From contig NZ_JAQOSO010000020.1 in NCBI RefSeq assembly GCF_030068505.1, positions 1 to 53,821 of the forward strand: a stretch of DNA of 53,821 nt, in the 5' to 3' direction. Origin of the DNA: Roseofilum capinflatum BLCC-M114 (GTDB lineage Bacteria; Cyanobacteriota; Cyanobacteriia; Cyanobacteriales; Desertifilaceae). Under the pieces are notes generated by a model. The model did no database searches. It saw only the letters and a list, made by a program, of their open reading frames with translations, and had not been told where the DNA came from. Of this stretch, positions 7,795 through 15,449 are shown piece after piece; the first letter of the stretch is position 1, and every line of letters starts with the position of its first letter. A program made the translations under genes and the position numbers.

Positions 7795-9975
7795 ATGAAT
7801 GAGTATTCCATTACCCTAAAATCCGTTTATTCTTGTCCCGCAACGGAATCAAGCGACAAGATTAAACTACCGGAAAATTGGCGATTATCTTGGCATCAGT
7901 TGGAGACGTGGAAAGCCCTACAAAATCCCGATATTAATGTGGTGTTTAATACGGCAATGACGGGAGATGGTAAGAGTTTAGCCGCCTATTTATCCAGTTT
8001 GCAAAGTAAAGAATATTGTATCGCCCTTTACCCGACTAATGAATTAGCACGAGATCAAGAGAAGCAGGTTCAAGACTATATCGCCACGTTCCAACCGCGC
8101 AACGATCCGCGTGTGGTACGGTTGAGCGGGGCAGATTTGGAGATTTATGCTGAAGAAGAGGGTTTGAAGAAAGCTGGGGCGATCGCCACCCGCATCGGGC
8201 AATCTGATATTATTTTAACCAACCCAGATATCTTTCACTATCTCCATCGAGGCGCATATCTCACCCCAAAAGATAGTCCCGATCAATTATGGCAAAGACT
8301 CGATAAAAACTTTGACTTATTTATCTTTGATGAATTCCATGTCTTTGCCGCTCCCCAAATTGCCAGCGTCATTAATACCTTACTTTTAATTCGTTGTACG
8401 AATCGTCGCAAAAAGTTTTTATTTCTTTCAGCCACACCCAATAAAGAACTGAAAGAGCGTTTAGAACAGGCTGAATTTCGCTGTTGTGAAATCAATCCGA
8501 TCGCCGAGAACAAGTATCAATTTCCCGATACTCCAGAGCAAGCCCAAGCTCTATCAGGAGAAGGATGGCGCAGAGTTACGGGAGAAATATTGCTGAACTT
8601 TATCCCGTTGGAATCATCGGGCAATTCTTCAGAAACTTGGTTAAAAGAGAATAGGGAGTTAATTCTACGGCAATTTCAAGATAAACCAGGATCTAAAGGG
8701 GCGATTATCCTCAATTCCATTGCCGCAGTTAAGCGACTGACTCCATTTTTCAAAACCTTACTCTCTCCCTATGGCTTCGAGGTGGGCGAAAATACGGGAT
8801 TATCGGGAAAAGAAGTGAAATCTCAGTCTCTCTCGGCGGATCTGGTGATTGGAACCAGTACCATTGATGTGGGGGTTGACTTTAAGATTAATTTCCTATT
8901 CTTTGAAGCCGCAGATGGGGGTAATTTTATCCAGCGCTTGGGACGTTTGGGACGGCATGAAGGTTATGACAAAGATGGAAACTCTATCCGGTTTGATGGC
9001 TTTACGGCTTATGCTTTGGTTCCCCAGTTTCTGGTAGAACGACTGTTTAGTGGAGAAACTGCACCGCTAGAAACTGGAATGTGTTGCGATCGCCCCTTTT
9101 TCCACCAGCAGATTACTGACAACTATCGCCAAATCAATGACTTTCGCGGTTACTATGCTCGGTGGGGTGCGGTGCAGTCGATGGTTTTGTGCAGCAAATT
9201 GAAGCATAAGACGATTCGATCGGTTTACAAGGATAGTGCGGAAGTGTTTGAAACGACAGCCGAAAGGATTTTTAAGGCACGACTGAAAACCATGTTTGGT
9301 GTGAGCAAACGATGGGAAAAAGAATGGCAAGAGTTATCCGGCAATACAACAGGTAATCCGATTTTAGAAGATGCGGCAAGTTTCCGGGGTTCGAGTAGCT
9401 TGCAATATGGTTTATACGATCTCACAGAAGCTCATGAGGCAGATCGGTTCAAAACCTATGAGTTACCGGGTATTTTGGCAAACTTGGAGGTGGAGGTGAT
9501 GACGGAGAAGGCGTTTATGTATTTGCTTCGGGAAACGGGCGATCGCCTCAATACCGTGATTCCCAAAGGACAATTTCGCCATTGCTTGGGATTTATGAAA
9601 CTGCACGCTTATCGAGAAGAGCGCCTTAATTGGCGGTTTACTTATCCCGGAGATCTGCAACCCGTGGCAGATGCATGGAAGGTTCAGGTATTGGTGGGTT
9701 TGGAAGTTTGGCAACCCGAAAATCCTTGGATCGATGGCATTAATCAGCGTCTGAAGCGTCAGGGGTTGGTGAGTTATGTGTTGCGGTTTCCAGTGGGTGA
9801 AGTGCGATCGCGTCTACGTTTGCCGATGCACTTCCAGATTTACCCCATCAGCGATGCCAATAGTCTGCTCGATCCTAGCGCACCTTATTCTATTGCCTTC
9901 GGACAATCGGCACTCCTGATTGATACTCTCGCGTACACCTTAAAGAGCAAAGGAGATGAACTATGGATAGCTTAG
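7795..9975 (+). CDS. cas3: CRISPR-associated helicase Cas3' (subtype I-D)
   Basis: This 726-residue SF2 helicase would unwind target DNA recruited by the I-D effector complex. Motif I is MTGDGKS (residues 55-61), motif II is DEFH (179-182), motif III is LSATP, motif V is GTSTIDVGVDF and motif VI is QRLGRLGRH. There is no HD nuclease domain at either end. This is normal for subtype I-D, where the HD nuclease is fused to Cas10d instead. The ATG at 7795 is ten bases after the small winged-helix gene. The gene is followed at once by the crRNA-like element on the other strand and is separated from the remaining cas genes by about 1.8 kb containing two uncertain ORFs and the HEPN-MNT pair, so it is probably a separate transcription unit. 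Confidence 0.95.
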   Translation: MNEYSITLKSVYSCPATESSDKIKLPENWRLSWHQLETWKALQNPDINVVFNTAMTGDGKSLAAYLSSLQSKEYCIALYPTNELARDQEKQVQDYIATFQPRNDPRVVRLSGADLEIYAEEEGLKKAGAIATRIGQSDIILTNPDIFHYLHRGAYLTPKDSPDQLWQRLDKNFDLFIFDEFHVFAAPQIASVINTLLLIRCTNRRKKFLFLSATPNKELKERLEQAEFRCCEINPIAENKYQFPDTPEQAQALSGEGWRRVTGEILLNFIPLESSGNSSETWLKENRELILRQFQDKPGSKGAIILNSIAAVKRLTPFFKTLLSPYGFEVGENTGLSGKEVKSQSLSADLVIGTSTIDVGVDFKINFLFFEAADGGNFIQRLGRLGRHEGYDKDGNSIRFDGFTAYALVPQFLVERLFSGETAPLETGMCCDRPFFHQQITDNYRQINDFRGYYARWGAVQSMVLCSKLKHKTIRSVYKDSAEVFETTAERIFKARLKTMFGVSKRWEKEWQELSGNTTGNPILEDAASFRGSSSLQYGLYDLTEAHEADRFKTYELPGILANLEVEVMTEKAFMYLLRETGDRLNTVIPKGQFRHCLGFMKLHAYREERLNWRFTYPGDLQPVADAWKVQVLVGLEVWQPENPWIDGINQRLKRQGLVSYVLRFPVGEVRSRLRLPMHFQIYPISDANSLLDPSAPYSIAFGQSALLIDTLAYTLKSKGDELWIA

Positions 9976-9976
9976 A

Positions 9977-10080
9977 GTCTTTATCCCTCATAGGGATTAG
10001 GCTACTTGGAAGAGTAGGGGGAGGGAAACGATCGCCAGCACGTAGACAAGGCATTTTTTCAATCCCTAATAGGTATTTAT
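9977..10080 (-). ncRNA. Candidate CreA-type crRNA-like RNA (two degenerate CRISPR repeats)
   Basis: On the minus strand, 10080-10056 matches the 3'-terminal 25 bases of the array repeat at 23 positions, including an uninterrupted CCTATTAGGGATTGAAA. A second degenerate repeat at 10001-9977 matches at 18 of 25 and keeps a perfect ATCCCT-ATG-AGGGAT hairpin. Neither keeps the first 12 bases of the repeat. If both are taken as 37-nt units, the spacer between them is 42 bp (10014-10055), within the 32-46 bp range of the real spacers. The first repeat would give the crRNA 5' handle ATTGAAAA, compared with ATTGAAAC in the array. CreA RNAs of other type I systems have this pseudo-repeat, spacer, pseudo-repeat structure and lie among cas genes. 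A relic of an old array is the main alternative. Transcription and target are unknown. Confidence 0.55.
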
Positions 10081-10084
10081 ACTA

Positions 10085-10114
10085 CTTAAGTGTAAATAAG
10101 TATTTGCACTTAAG
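10085..10114. promoter_or_regulatory. 30-bp palindrome upstream of the crRNA-like element
   Basis: CTTAAGTG and CACTTAAG arms and inner AAATA / TATTT arms give 13 pairs out of 15 across 30 bp. The palindrome begins five bases upstream of the first degenerate repeat on the minus strand. It covers the place where the -10 region of a minus-strand promoter would be if the weak -35-like TGGACA at 10118-10123 is used. It could be an operator for a dimeric regulator or a hairpin in a transcript from either strand. Confidence 0.45.
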
Positions 10115-10265
10115 CATTGTCCATCCCAGTGTAGATCTTAGGGGAAAAGCCGATACAATGGCAAGAGTGTCCCCAAAAAATGGTCAATGCATTGTCAAAC
10201 GTGATAGACACTTAGCAAAAAAACATCTATACTCAAGATGTAGGGTGAAGACGTTCAACCAATCT

Positions 10266-10496
10266 ATGGGAAACGAACGCGAACAGGTAGATAAAGCTAC
10301 AATCCTCGCTCTCCTCAGATGGGTGTTAATCTGGCACGAATACTGCAAATCCTTTCGAGATGGACGGTTTGTAGAAAGAGGTCGATTCCAATTCAATCTG
10401 TCAGGACAGTTGGGTCAGCTATACAGTAGTCCTCTAAACCAGAGGACTAACCTTGCAAGTTGTCTTATAGCAAGGGTTGAACTTCTTCACCTATAG
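10266..10496 (+). CDS. Uncertain 76-residue ORF between cas3' and mntA
   Basis: This is the C-terminal part of a longer open frame that starts at 9963. Only the part from the ATG at 10266 reads like protein, with a charged start (MGNEREQVDK) and an amphipathic, Trp-rich stretch (ATILALLRWVLIWHEY) followed by a basic segment. There is no clear ribosome-binding site and I recognise no family. A perfect hairpin (AGTCCTCT / AGAGGACT, 10428-10448) lies inside it, which fits structured RNA as well as coding sequence. The 500 bp between cas3' and the next ORF may instead hold non-coding RNA connected with the crRNA-like element. Confidence 0.2.
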   Translation: MGNEREQVDKATILALLRWVLIWHEYCKSFRDGRFVERGRFQFNLSGQLGQLYSSPLNQRTNLASCLIARVELLHL

Positions 10497-10504
10497 ACCT
10501 CACT

Positions 10505-10744
10505 ATGGAGCATCTTCACATGAAGAAAGCACAAGAGTCTGAGCAACCTCGATTATTTATTCCTTATTGTCGGCAGCCATTCTTAGAATACAAGAAGAAG
10601 ACTCGCGGAAAAAATAGGGAAGGGTTCAAACTGATTGAAGAAGCTGTGAGTTTGTTTGAAGTACAACTTCAGAGAAATGACATCCAGTCTCCGGAAGTTC
10701 AAGCGGCAGTTCATGAGTTTGTTCAGTTTGTTCAAGGCAAGTAG
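10505..10744 (+). CDS. Hypothetical small protein in the CRISPR locus
   Basis: The protein has 79 residues from the ATG at 10505; a second in-frame ATG at 10520 would give 74. The sequence is charged and mostly helical in character (KKKTRGKNREGFKLIEEAV, then VQLQRNDIQSPEVQAAVHEFVQFVQ). It has no signal peptide or membrane segment. I do not recognise the family. It points the same way as mntA-hepT-cas10d but is 158 bp upstream, and that gap shows no other gene. A basic N-terminal half and an acidic helical C-terminal half would suit a small nucleic-acid-binding protein or antitoxin, but this is a guess. Confidence 0.45.
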   Translation: MEHLHMKKAQESEQPRLFIPYCRQPFLEYKKKTRGKNREGFKLIEEAVSLFEVQLQRNDIQSPEVQAAVHEFVQFVQGK

Positions 10745-10902
10745 GCTTACTCTAAGAAGGGATAAAATCACCCTAATTTAGATAGCGCAGAATACTTGCA
10801 AACTCAAATGTTCATTTGTGGATAGATTCTTAGCTTTATTGGCTGAGGATCTGTCCCAGCATGGAAAAAATATTGAAATTTGATTTTAGTAGAGATTAAG
10901 AT

Positions 10903-11358
10903 ATGGATGCAGAAATACAAAGTTCTCTCCAAAGTCTTCATGAAAGTTCCCAACAAATACTAGCTAAAATGCCCTATCTTAAAATGCTGGTTTTGTTTGG
11001 TTCTCGCGCTAGGGGAGACAATCAAGAAAATAGTGATTGGGATTTTGCCGTACTCTATGATGAAGAACTCAGAGAACCCATCCTAAAACAAAATGCCTGG
11101 AGATGGTTAGAAGCCTTTCACATTCTCGGAGAAATCTTTGGATTAAATGACGATAATATGGATATTGTCGAACTCAATCACTGTTCTCGCTTAATTGCTC
11201 ATTATGTGGCACGAGATGGAAAAGTCATCTATGAGCAAACACCAGGAGAGTTTGAAAACTTCCAGCGTAATTATCTGATGAGTGATACAGAATTAAAACA
11301 AATGCGTCGTGATCTTCGGCAAAAACTAGAACGTTCTTTACAGAGGAAAGGAGTATGA
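10903..11358 (+). CDS. mntA: MNT minimal nucleotidyltransferase antitoxin (MntA)
   Basis: This 151-residue nucleotidyltransferase carries the motif GSRARGDNQENSDWDFAV, in which G33-S34 and D45-x-D47 match the GSx10DxD signature of the polymerase-beta fold. A third acidic residue is likely in NMDIVEL. In the related HEPN-MNT system found beside subtype I-D cas genes in Aphanizomenon, the MNT protein silences the HEPN RNase by adding AMP units to an active-site tyrosine. The stop codon overlaps the hepT start by four bases (ATGA at 11355-11358), so the two are translationally coupled. The A/T-rich 158-bp gap upstream presumably carries the promoter. The family call is firm. The role in this locus follows from the homologous system. 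Confidence 0.93.
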   Translation: MDAEIQSSLQSLHESSQQILAKMPYLKMLVLFGSRARGDNQENSDWDFAVLYDEELREPILKQNAWRWLEAFHILGEIFGLNDDNMDIVELNHCSRLIAHYVARDGKVIYEQTPGEFENFQRNYLMSDTELKQMRRDLRQKLERSLQRKGV

Positions 11359-11798
11359 CTGAAGTCGATCCTAATATTGTTTTAAGGAAGCTGGATTTTC
11401 TGGATGATTACCTTAATCGACTAGAGCCTTTTTGTGCCATCTCGTTCACAGACTATCTTGCTGATTCCAATACTCAATTAATTGTTGAGCGATTATTACA
11501 GCTTTCCTTTCAAGTCGCGATCGATGTTAATCGCTATTTGTTGAAGACTCTCAATATACCCCAACCAGAGAAGAATTTTGATACATTTGAGGAAATGAGT
11601 CGCTGCGGTATTCTTACTCCAGAATTGGCGAAAATATTAGCACCATCCGGTAGCTTAAGAAATCGATTAGTCCATATGTACGATGAAATCGATCCGGTAA
11701 AAATCCACGAGTGTATTCAACTCGCTCTACAGGAATATCCCAAGTATCAAAGACAACTGATCCAATATTTAGATACCCTAGAGGACGATCATGGCTAA
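11355..11798 (+). CDS. hepT: HEPN RNase toxin (HepT)
   Basis: This 147-residue, all-helical HEPN protein ends its active-site helix with RNRLVHMY. R102, H107 and Y109 make the Rx4HxY motif of the HepT family. Y109 has the same number as the tyrosine reported to be di-AMPylated in the Aphanizomenon I-D-associated HEPN protein, whose free form trims four nucleotides from tRNA 3' ends. The start codon overlaps the mntA stop. The last three codons contain the cas10d start codon (ATGGCT inside CATGGCTAA), so toxin, antitoxin and the large effector subunit form one coupled reading unit. The catalytic residues are intact, so the toxin is probably functional. Its guard role for CRISPR is inference. 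Confidence 0.93.
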   Translation: MTEVDPNIVLRKLDFLDDYLNRLEPFCAISFTDYLADSNTQLIVERLLQLSFQVAIDVNRYLLKTLNIPQPEKNFDTFEEMSRCGILTPELAKILAPSGSLRNRLVHMYDEIDPVKIHECIQLALQEYPKYQRQLIQYLDTLEDDHG

Positions 11799-14700
11799 AA
11801 AACGGAAATCTGAATCTGAAACACATCAACTTTCCTTATTTGATACGCTCCCTAATCCAGAAATAGAGGAAAATCTAGAAATAGACGAAGATCTAGAAGA
11901 GGGATGGGAATCAGAAGAAATCGATCTCAGTTTAGACAAAACGACTCGCGAAACAGCCTCACCCCCTGCCGAACTGCTGACGCTGAAGCTACTCAAACAA
12001 GCCATTTCAGCCGAAAATCCAGGCGATCGCATTATGGCTGATTTTGCCGAGTATGTGCTTCCCAATTTACTCAAATATACGATTGGCGTAACGGCTAAAG
12101 GGGGGAAATATTTCGATCGCCTAGATGAAGAGCGCGAAGAAGGGTATAATCGCCGCAATGCTGCCGATCAATCCTTAAACACCCATCTACTCAACGGCTT
12201 ATTCCCCGCAAACTTAGTAGAACGAGAACTGCAAAAACTGAATACCACCGTGCGCCGGGAAATTGACGAGCCAGAGCGCCGCTTACTCATTGCTGGCTTT
12301 ATTCTCCATGACTTTGAGAAATTTGCCGATGTGCCAGGAGACTGCCGGGATCTGGAGAAAGAAGAACATCGCCAGATTATTGCCGATAAAATCATCCAAT
12401 TGGGATTAGATCGGTTTTTAGATCCCGAAAATTCCCAGGGTTATCAAGACTATATTGATGATTTACTCTGTGTTGCCTACAACGCTCAGAGACGATGGGG
12501 AACAAACTGGAATTTTTCCGAATTTGGACTTAATCCGACTTTACGCGATCGCACTCTCATTTGCCTAGCCGAGCTTGCCTGTTTAGCCGACTCCCTTTCC
12601 TCCATCATCAAACATCCCCAAGATGCAGAAACTCCGCGCCTACAACAACTCATTCATAACCTCAGCGATGGACAACTAAAATTTACTTATCACAGCATTT
12701 CTGAAAACCGAGGCGTGCTAACCAATGTTGTCAACAACGCCTTAATGGAAGCCCACACAGCTCTAAATGCCCCCTCTCCCGTGGGAGTTGACGGAGAAGG
12801 CAACGCAGCTCTAAATGCCCCCTCTCCCGTGGGAGAGGGGGTTGGGGGAGAGGGCAACACATCTCCCGTGGGAGAGGGCAACTATTACAAACCCTTACTC
12901 TACCTTCCCACAGGCGTAATTTACCTCGCTCGTCGAGATGCTCCCCCCATTTCCAGGGAAAACTTACCCAACCGAGTCGTAAACAAAATTAAAGCCTTAT
13001 GTCGAAATCAATTAGTGCTGCGACAAACCGGATTTAGTCGCGATGGCAAAGGCATGAAATATGCCGACTACTACGAACAATTCTTTGATATCGCCGGTTT
13101 AATGCAAGTCGCACTAAAGGCAACCTTACGGATTTTACATGATAAAAAACCTTCCGTTGCCAAAAGCCGCAGCGATAACTTAATCAAGTTTCAGCACAAA
13201 CAGGTACTCTCAGCCGACTATGACTTTAACTTCAGCGATGATATCAGATGCGATCGCCTCGCAGAATTTGGAGATGCCCTCACCCGCAAGATTTGGGGCG
13301 AGCAAGTGGGCAAAATTGAAGCTACTCGCAAAAAAGATAAGACATTACCCCCATTACCCAATCTCGATCTAGTGCATGAAGTCGCCAAATTCTGGCAACT
13401 GGAACAATACTTACCCCAAATTCGCGAAATTCAGCAGATTAACCAGAGCTTAAAAGCCTTAAAACTCAAAGGAAATACCGGAGGCGTTCCCTATGAATGG
13501 TACTTTCTCGCAGCTAAATATCTCCAACATCATCCCGGTATCGAAGACGTGCGAGAAACCTGTGAAAAGCTAATTTCCCATATCGCCAAACTGATTAATC
13601 CCATTGTAGAGCAATATTCCCTAGCCGATGGTTGGGAAGATGTGCGCTCATGGGTAGAACAAGTGGTGATGTTACCCGATAATCAACCCCAAGAATTGGC
13701 AAAAGCTGACATCTTTTTCAAAGAATTGGAGCATTACCAACTGGCGAAAAAACCTGGACGCGGAAAACAGCTCATTTGCTCCATTTCCCATTCCCCCTAT
13801 AGTGTCAGCGAACAAATGGAGTCAGCCGTTTTATTTACTCCCCAAGTCTACACCAATAAACAGATGTTAGGCGGCTCTAATGCCAAGCGCAATATCTCCA
13901 GTATTTCCGGTACAGAGATGATGCTCAGGCAAATTTTGATGAATCAAACCCAAGCCGTGGGTAAACGTTTTGAGGATGGCAAATATCGCTATCTCTACTT
14001 TTATCCCACCTACTACTTCACCCCAGAAACCAACACATTTTTGCATCAAGCTTACCGGAATATTGCCCAAACTCGCTTTAATACGAGTCTGCGTAACCAT
14101 TTTATCAATGATGACTTACAAGCCGATTTTAGCCGAGAGAACTACCAAAGCGCCGATATTTTTCTGATCGAGGAAGATTTAGACATCAAAAAAGCCTTAC
14201 CCGAAGATGATAAAAATCGCAAATTTGACCGCACGTTTAAGCTCTCCTATCCCGAAAATCAACCCCTCACCTTCTACTTTATGGCACTCCCCCCAGGGCG
14301 AGATCCCACCGATACCGAATCTTGGGTAATGCCAACTTGGTTAGCCTTCGCGTTTCCCCTAATTTTAGATGTGAAAACCGTTGTTTCTGAATCTCCCATT
14401 CCCCCGTTCAAAGATGGGGCAGAATTCGAGCAAACCGTGTTCCTCGATAGCGCCCCCCAAGCCTTTCAATCCTTAGTTCAAGCCAATTATTTTCGCCTCG
14501 ACTATATCCTCGAAGGCTGGAAAGAAAAGCACGGAACCAAACTTTATCCTGCACCGCTTAAAGTTCTCACTGCTGCCTATGCTATTCACCTTGATGTTAA
14601 CGCCAAACAAGTCAAAGGAAAATATGATGCCAACTGGGGCAAACTCTCGGAACTGGCGCGAGATTTACAAACCAGTCCTCTGACGGTTTTTCATTCACTC

Positions 14701-15276
14701 AATGCCTGGATACGCCGTCAAAGTATAGAGAATATTCCCCTGAAAAAAGTCCGTCTCTATGCCTATGCCTTTTATCCCTGTTTCGATCCCTATTGTACCT
14801 ATGAAAATCAGGAGTTAATTGTGTCTGAAGAATCTCCGTTAAACCATCCCAAAAAACTGACCGAACTCTATCGCCAATTTTATCGCGCCAAGCAGCGATA
14901 TAATCCCAAAGCTAATGCAGTATTGAAACCCATTGATATTGCGGCTGATACCATTCTCAATGCTGAATCAATTGTTTTTCAAGGAGAAGCCCTAGTTGAG
15001 GCTGTTGCAGCTAAAGTTTTTAAACTTATGGATCGAGTACATGGCTCGACAGCAGACGGTTATCCTCCATTGAAAAACAGAGAAGAAGAACGACAGAAAA
15101 TATTGGAGTTTGCCCAATATTTTGTCGTGGAAGTTTTCGAGAAGTCTTTTTCGGGCGATCGCGCCCGTTTAGCCGGACGACAAATTAACTTGATTCGCGA
15201 TACCTGCGAATTCCTCTATCGCCTCGAAAATGACCAAGAAAATCAAAAAGATCGGGAAAGCAAAGAAGACTCATAG
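11791..15276 (+). CDS. cas10d: Cas10d (Csc3), large subunit with HD nuclease, subtype I-D
   Basis: The protein has 1161 residues. It is the signature large subunit of the I-D effector. Its N-terminal HD nuclease (H132 in NTHLLNG; H173-D174 in AGFILHDFEKF) supplies the target-cutting activity that Cas3' lacks here. The rest is the Cas10-like body. A GGDD cyclase motif is not seen, as expected for Cas10d. The ATG at 11791 lies inside hepT, with an eight-base overlap. Residues 324-364 are odd: two APSPVG units and a third SPVGEG unit, rich in Gly, Pro and Ser, interrupt an otherwise smooth stretch between NNALMEAH and YYKPLLYLPTG. They are encoded by the same CTCTCCCGTGGGAG element that is intergenic elsewhere. 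The frame is intact through the insert, so the protein is probably made. The N-terminal 60 residues are acidic and low in complexity. Confidence 0.95.
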   Translation: MAKKRKSESETHQLSLFDTLPNPEIEENLEIDEDLEEGWESEEIDLSLDKTTRETASPPAELLTLKLLKQAISAENPGDRIMADFAEYVLPNLLKYTIGVTAKGGKYFDRLDEEREEGYNRRNAADQSLNTHLLNGLFPANLVERELQKLNTTVRREIDEPERRLLIAGFILHDFEKFADVPGDCRDLEKEEHRQIIADKIIQLGLDRFLDPENSQGYQDYIDDLLCVAYNAQRRWGTNWNFSEFGLNPTLRDRTLICLAELACLADSLSSIIKHPQDAETPRLQQLIHNLSDGQLKFTYHSISENRGVLTNVVNNALMEAHTALNAPSPVGVDGEGNAALNAPSPVGEGVGGEGNTSPVGEGNYYKPLLYLPTGVIYLARRDAPPISRENLPNRVVNKIKALCRNQLVLRQTGFSRDGKGMKYADYYEQFFDIAGLMQVALKATLRILHDKKPSVAKSRSDNLIKFQHKQVLSADYDFNFSDDIRCDRLAEFGDALTRKIWGEQVGKIEATRKKDKTLPPLPNLDLVHEVAKFWQLEQYLPQIREIQQINQSLKALKLKGNTGGVPYEWYFLAAKYLQHHPGIEDVRETCEKLISHIAKLINPIVEQYSLADGWEDVRSWVEQVVMLPDNQPQELAKADIFFKELEHYQLAKKPGRGKQLICSISHSPYSVSEQMESAVLFTPQVYTNKQMLGGSNAKRNISSISGTEMMLRQILMNQTQAVGKRFEDGKYRYLYFYPTYYFTPETNTFLHQAYRNIAQTRFNTSLRNHFINDDLQADFSRENYQSADIFLIEEDLDIKKALPEDDKNRKFDRTFKLSYPENQPLTFYFMALPPGRDPTDTESWVMPTWLAFAFPLILDVKTVVSESPIPPFKDGAEFEQTVFLDSAPQAFQSLVQANYFRLDYILEGWKEKHGTKLYPAPLKVLTAAYAIHLDVNAKQVKGKYDANWGKLSELARDLQTSPLTVFHSLNAWIRRQSIENIPLKKVRLYAYAFYPCFDPYCTYENQELIVSEESPLNHPKKLTELYRQFYRAKQRYNPKANAVLKPIDIAADTILNAESIVFQGEALVEAVAAKVFKLMDRVHGSTADGYPPLKNREEERQKILEFAQYFVVEVFEKSFSGDRARLAGRQINLIRDTCEFLYRLENDQENQKDRESKEDS
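12760..12882 (+). repeat. In-frame insertion of an intergenic repeat in cas10d
   Basis: Tandem units containing CCCTCTCCCGTGGGAG occur three times within 123 bp. Two share the lead-in GCTCTAAATGCCCC. The same palindromic core is found between genes at 4089-4490, 19178-19278 and 53593-53816. The insert length is a multiple of three and adds 41 residues with no stop codon. Confidence 0.85.
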
Positions 15277-15327
15277 GGGCGGGTTTTATATCAAGTCCGA
15301 ACTTCTTTCTTTTTACATGGACATTCA

Positions 15328-15401
15328 GATCCCCCCGAACCCCCCTTAAAAAGGGGGGCAGTAGAGAAAGTCCCCTTTTCTAAGGGGGATTTAGGGGGAT
15401 C
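15328..15401. repeat. Palindromic C/G-tract intergenic repeat, copy 2
   Basis: This 74-bp element runs from GATCCCCCC to GGGGGATC with long inverted arms, between cas10d and csc2. It shares its design with the copies at 31-97 and 17526-17599. The transcript would fold into a strong hairpin, which could reduce read-through or protect mRNA ends within the cas operon. There is no T-tract of the kind that marks an intrinsic terminator. Confidence 0.85.
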
Positions 15402-15449
15402 AACCCACCCAAACTAACCCATTTACACATTTATCAGGAGACCAAAATT

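Noticed and set aside
10428-10448. Perfect hairpin as a transcription terminator
   Set aside because: The stem AGTCCTCT / AGAGGACT is perfect but no run of T follows, so it is noted only as structure.
9963-10496. A 177-codon open frame starting inside the end of cas3'
   Set aside because: The first 100 codons run through the pseudo-repeats and the palindrome and give a composition unlike protein; no ribosome-binding site. Only the part from 10266 is kept, with low confidence.
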